DNA from: Bradyrhizobium sediminis
GTDB lineage: Bacteria > Pseudomonadota > Alphaproteobacteria > Rhizobiales > Xanthobacteraceae
NCBI RefSeq assembly: GCF_018736085.1
Contig: NZ_CP076134.1
Span: 4,350,501-4,414,500 of the forward strand
Reading direction: 5' to 3'
DNA: 64,000 nt
In this document: piece by piece, positions 62,029 to 64,000 of the stretch
Numbering within the stretch: the first letter of the stretch is position 1
Layout: each line of letters opens with the position of its first letter
Notes under the pieces: model-generated
What the model was told of the DNA's origin: nothing
Database searches by the model: none
What the model saw: the letters and a program-made list of their open reading frames with translations, nothing else
Made by a program: the position numbers and the translations under genes

Positions 62029-63474
62029 ATGGCCAGTGATTCCGGAAAGAAACTGTTCGTCGGCCCCCGCTTCAGGCGCATCCGCCAGCAACTCGGCCTG
62101 TCGCAGACCCAGATCGCCGAGGGGTTGGGCATTTCCCCGAGCTATATCAACCTGATAGAGCGAAACCAGCGCCCGGTGACGGCGCAGATCCTGCTCCGGC
62201 TGGCGGAGACCTATGACCTCGATCTGCGCGATCTCGCCACCGCCGACGAGGACCGCTTCTTCGCCGAACTGAACGAGATCTTCTCCGATCCCTTGTTCCG
62301 GCAGATCGACCTGCCGAAGCAGGAATTGCGCGATCTCGCCGAATTGTGCCCGGGCGTCACACATTCATTACAGCGCCTCTACGCCGCCTATACCGAGGCT
62401 CGCCGCGGCGAGACCCTGGTCGCGGCGCAAATGGCCGACCGCGACGAGGGCGCGCGCTTCGAGGCCAATCCGATCGAGCGCGTACGCGACCTGATCGAGG
62501 CCAACCGCAATTATTTTCCCGAACTCGAAACCGCCGCGGAAAACCTGCGCGACGAGCTGAGCGCAGCGACCGAGGAATTGTTTTCCGCCCTCGCCACGCG
62601 CTTGCGTGAAAAGCATTCCGTGGTCACCCGTATCATGCCGGTCGACGTCATGCGCGAGACGCTGCGGCGGTTCGACCGGCATCGCAGGCAACTCCTGATC
62701 TCCGAACTGGTCGACGGCCCCGGCCGCGCGTTCCAGCTCGCGTTCCAGATCGGCCTTTCCGAATGCGGCGGCATTTTCGATGCCATCGTCGGCCGCGCCG
62801 GCCCGCTCGACGACACGCCGCGCCGGCTCTACCGGATTACGCTGGCAAATTATTTCGCCGCCGCCGCGATGATGCCCTACCAGGCATTCCACGGCGCGGC
62901 GGAATCGTTGAGCTACGACGTCAACGTGCTGGCGCAGCGCTTCAACGCCGGTTTCGAGCAGGTCTGTCATCGCCTGACCACGCTGCAGCGGCCCAATGCG
63001 CGCGGCGTGCCGTTCTTCATGCTGCGCGTCGACAATGCCGGCAACGTCTCCAAGCGGTTTTCTTCCGGCACCTTCCCGTTCTCGAAATTCGGCGGCACCT
63101 GTCCGCTGTGGAACGTGCACTCGACCTTCGACACACCGGACCGGCTGCTCAAGCAGGTGATCGAACTGCCCGACGGCAACAGGTATTTCTCGATCGCGCA
63201 GATGGTGCGCCGCCCGGTGGCGCCGCACCCGCAGCCGCAGCCTCGTTTCGCGATCGGCCTCGGCTGCGAAATCCGCCATGCCTCGCGCCTGGTCTACGCC
63301 ACCGGCATGGATCTGGAAAAAGCCGAGGGCACTCCGATCGGCGTCAACTGCCGGCTCTGCGAACGCGAAAACTGCAGCCAGCGCGCCGAGCCGCCGATCA
63401 CCCGCACACTGATCCTGGACGAGAACACGCGGCGGGTGAGTTCGTTTGCGTTCTCCAATGCAAGGGAGTTGTAG
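62029..63474 (+). CDS. XRE-type short-chain fatty acid regulator (ScfR/RamB-like)
   Basis: 481 residues. The N-terminal XRE helix-turn-helix (FVGPRFRRIRQQLGLSQTQIAEGLGISPSYINLIERNQRPVTAQIL, about 10-56) is followed by a degenerate ImmA/IrrE-like region (SYDVNVLAQRFNAGFEQVCHRL, no HExxH). The C-terminal part bears cysteines in NCRLCERENCSQRA (C-x2-C-x4-C), which could bind metal or an Fe-S cluster. The layout is that of RamB/ScfR regulators, which control acetate and propionate use, including aceA, in other bacteria. Its divergence from aceA and the shared repeat array support that role. GGAAGG precedes ATG 62029. Confidence 0.9.
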   Translation: MASDSGKKLFVGPRFRRIRQQLGLSQTQIAEGLGISPSYINLIERNQRPVTAQILLRLAETYDLDLRDLATADEDRFFAELNEIFSDPLFRQIDLPKQELRDLAELCPGVTHSLQRLYAAYTEARRGETLVAAQMADRDEGARFEANPIERVRDLIEANRNYFPELETAAENLRDELSAATEELFSALATRLREKHSVVTRIMPVDVMRETLRRFDRHRRQLLISELVDGPGRAFQLAFQIGLSECGGIFDAIVGRAGPLDDTPRRLYRITLANYFAAAAMMPYQAFHGAAESLSYDVNVLAQRFNAGFEQVCHRLTTLQRPNARGVPFFMLRVDNAGNVSKRFSSGTFPFSKFGGTCPLWNVHSTFDTPDRLLKQVIELPDGNRYFSIAQMVRRPVAPHPQPQPRFAIGLGCEIRHASRLVYATGMDLEKAEGTPIGVNCRLCERENCSQRAEPPITRTLILDENTRRVSSFAFSNAREL

Positions 63475-63500
63475 AGGGCAAGCACTCGAAACCGCAACTC

Positions 63501-63790
63501 GTCGTCCCTGCGAACGCACTATTGCATGCACACATCTCAAAAACCGAATCTAAAACAGGGACTTAGATGACCCCCTGTTTTGGACCGATCTCGGGCTGGG
63601 TTGCGCGGGGATCATTGAAAAGACTCGCACTTTTCTCGGATGCGGCGAGCCGACCAAAAGATGTGTGCATGCAATAGTGCGAACGCAGGGACCCATACGC
63701 CGTGCCGCCTGTTTTGAAACGACGCTGTCGGACGGCTTGCACAATCGTTGGCGGCTGTAGTTATGGGTCCCTGCGTTCGCACGGACGACG
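63501..63790. repeat. Palindromic intergenic repeat, family C, split by a small insertion
   Basis: GTCGTCCCTGCGAACGCA at the left, GGGACCCATACGCCGTG after the insert, and TATGGGTCCCTGCGTTCGCA then CGGACGACG at the right. Removing 63519-63687 restores a continuous copy like that at 25061. Confidence 0.8.
63519..63677. mobile_element. 159-bp MITE-like element with a 10-bp target duplication
   Basis: Perfect 19-bp terminal inverted repeats (CTATTGCATGCACACATCT at 63519-63537; its complement at 63659-63677) are flanked on both sides by TGCGAACGCA (63509-63518 and 63678-63687). No coding capacity. Inside is a hairpin with AAAACAGGG and CCCTGTTTT arms. The parent transposase family is not identified. 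Confidence 0.85.
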
Positions 63791-64000
63791 TAGAGTTTGT
63801 CGCGCGAGTTACCAATTCAATTCTCAATCTGCAGACACACCTTCGCACCCCGGCGGCGCGAAGCGCCCGGGCTGTGCAAGGAGTTTCGCCCCAAGTGAAG
63901 GCGTGGGGAACCGGGCGGATCCGGGCTGCGCCGGCTGCCGTTGATCCACGTCAAGAAGAACGACATTCGGCGGACTAGTCTCTGCGACGGGCGGGCGTCC
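63791..64000. other. Right end of window, no supported gene
   Basis: 210 bp after the family C repeat. Several short frames run off the edge, but none shows a recognisable family or ribosome-binding site; a gene may begin beyond the window. Confidence 0.4.

Noticed and set aside
63791..64000. Short frames at the right edge as a coding gene
   Set aside because: None has a recognisable domain or ribosome-binding site, and all are cut by the window.

Overview
The window reads as chromosomal DNA of a Bradyrhizobium-like alphaproteobacterium (Hyphomicrobiales). The signs are high GC, a fused cytochrome b/c1 gene behind a Rieske gene (fbcFH arrangement), a fused trpE-trpG gene preceded by a trpL leader with tandem Trp codons, a CcrM-type GANTC methyltransferase, a mutY-DUF721-dsbA-smc string, and many copies of short palindromic intergenic repeats. 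This assignment is inference from gene content; no search was run. No rRNA, tRNA, CRISPR array or prophage was seen.

Layout. 1-13 kb: a cut-off radical SAM gene, a short glycosyltransferase, a MarR-GNAT fusion, moaB, a neutral zinc metallopeptidase, ccrM, an overlapping PAS/chemotaxis-receptor pair, two glutathione transferases, a divergent LysR/SnoaL pair, a flavin monooxygenase and a thioesterase. 13-23 kb: mutY, DUF721, dsbA-like, smc, an Rsm22-type methyltransferase with an Fe-S cysteine pattern, a secreted repeat protein, lemA and an M48 protease. 23-25 kb: two adjacent ParA-like P-loop ATPases of unknown role. 25-36 kb: apt, trpEG with its attenuator, an extradiol-type dioxygenase, a dienelactone hydrolase, fbcH and petA, trmL-queE, and hemF with a HAD hydrolase.

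36.5-41.8 kb is an accessory island between core genes. It holds an IS1182-type element, a toxin-antitoxin pair with an inverted-repeat operator, a frame-disrupted IS630 element with TA-flanked ends, a 3' scrap of an SH3-domain gene, a probable small RNA (promoter plus intrinsic terminator) and an unrecognised coiled-coil/poly-proline/winged-helix protein. That last gene is preceded by a perfect 29-bp palindrome and a hairpin at its start. It is the best candidate for something undescribed.

41.9-64 kb: a TauE/SafE-like exporter, a tightly overlapped minus-strand operon (DUF1285, CoA-Nudix, DUF6111, pcnB), a MoxR-DUF58-DUF4159-membrane-protein operon, and a zinc-uptake module. In that module a perfect Zur-type box precedes a DUF2946 protein and a ZnuD-like TonB receptor, and two copies of one terminator-like repeat bracket it. 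There follow GNAT, glycosyltransferase, Nudix and phosphoesterase genes. At the end isocitrate lyase (aceA) diverges from an ScfR/RamB-type regulator across a region with phased TGTCAT repeats. The last 500 bp contain a 159-bp MITE-like insertion with a 10-bp target duplication inside one of the palindromic repeats.
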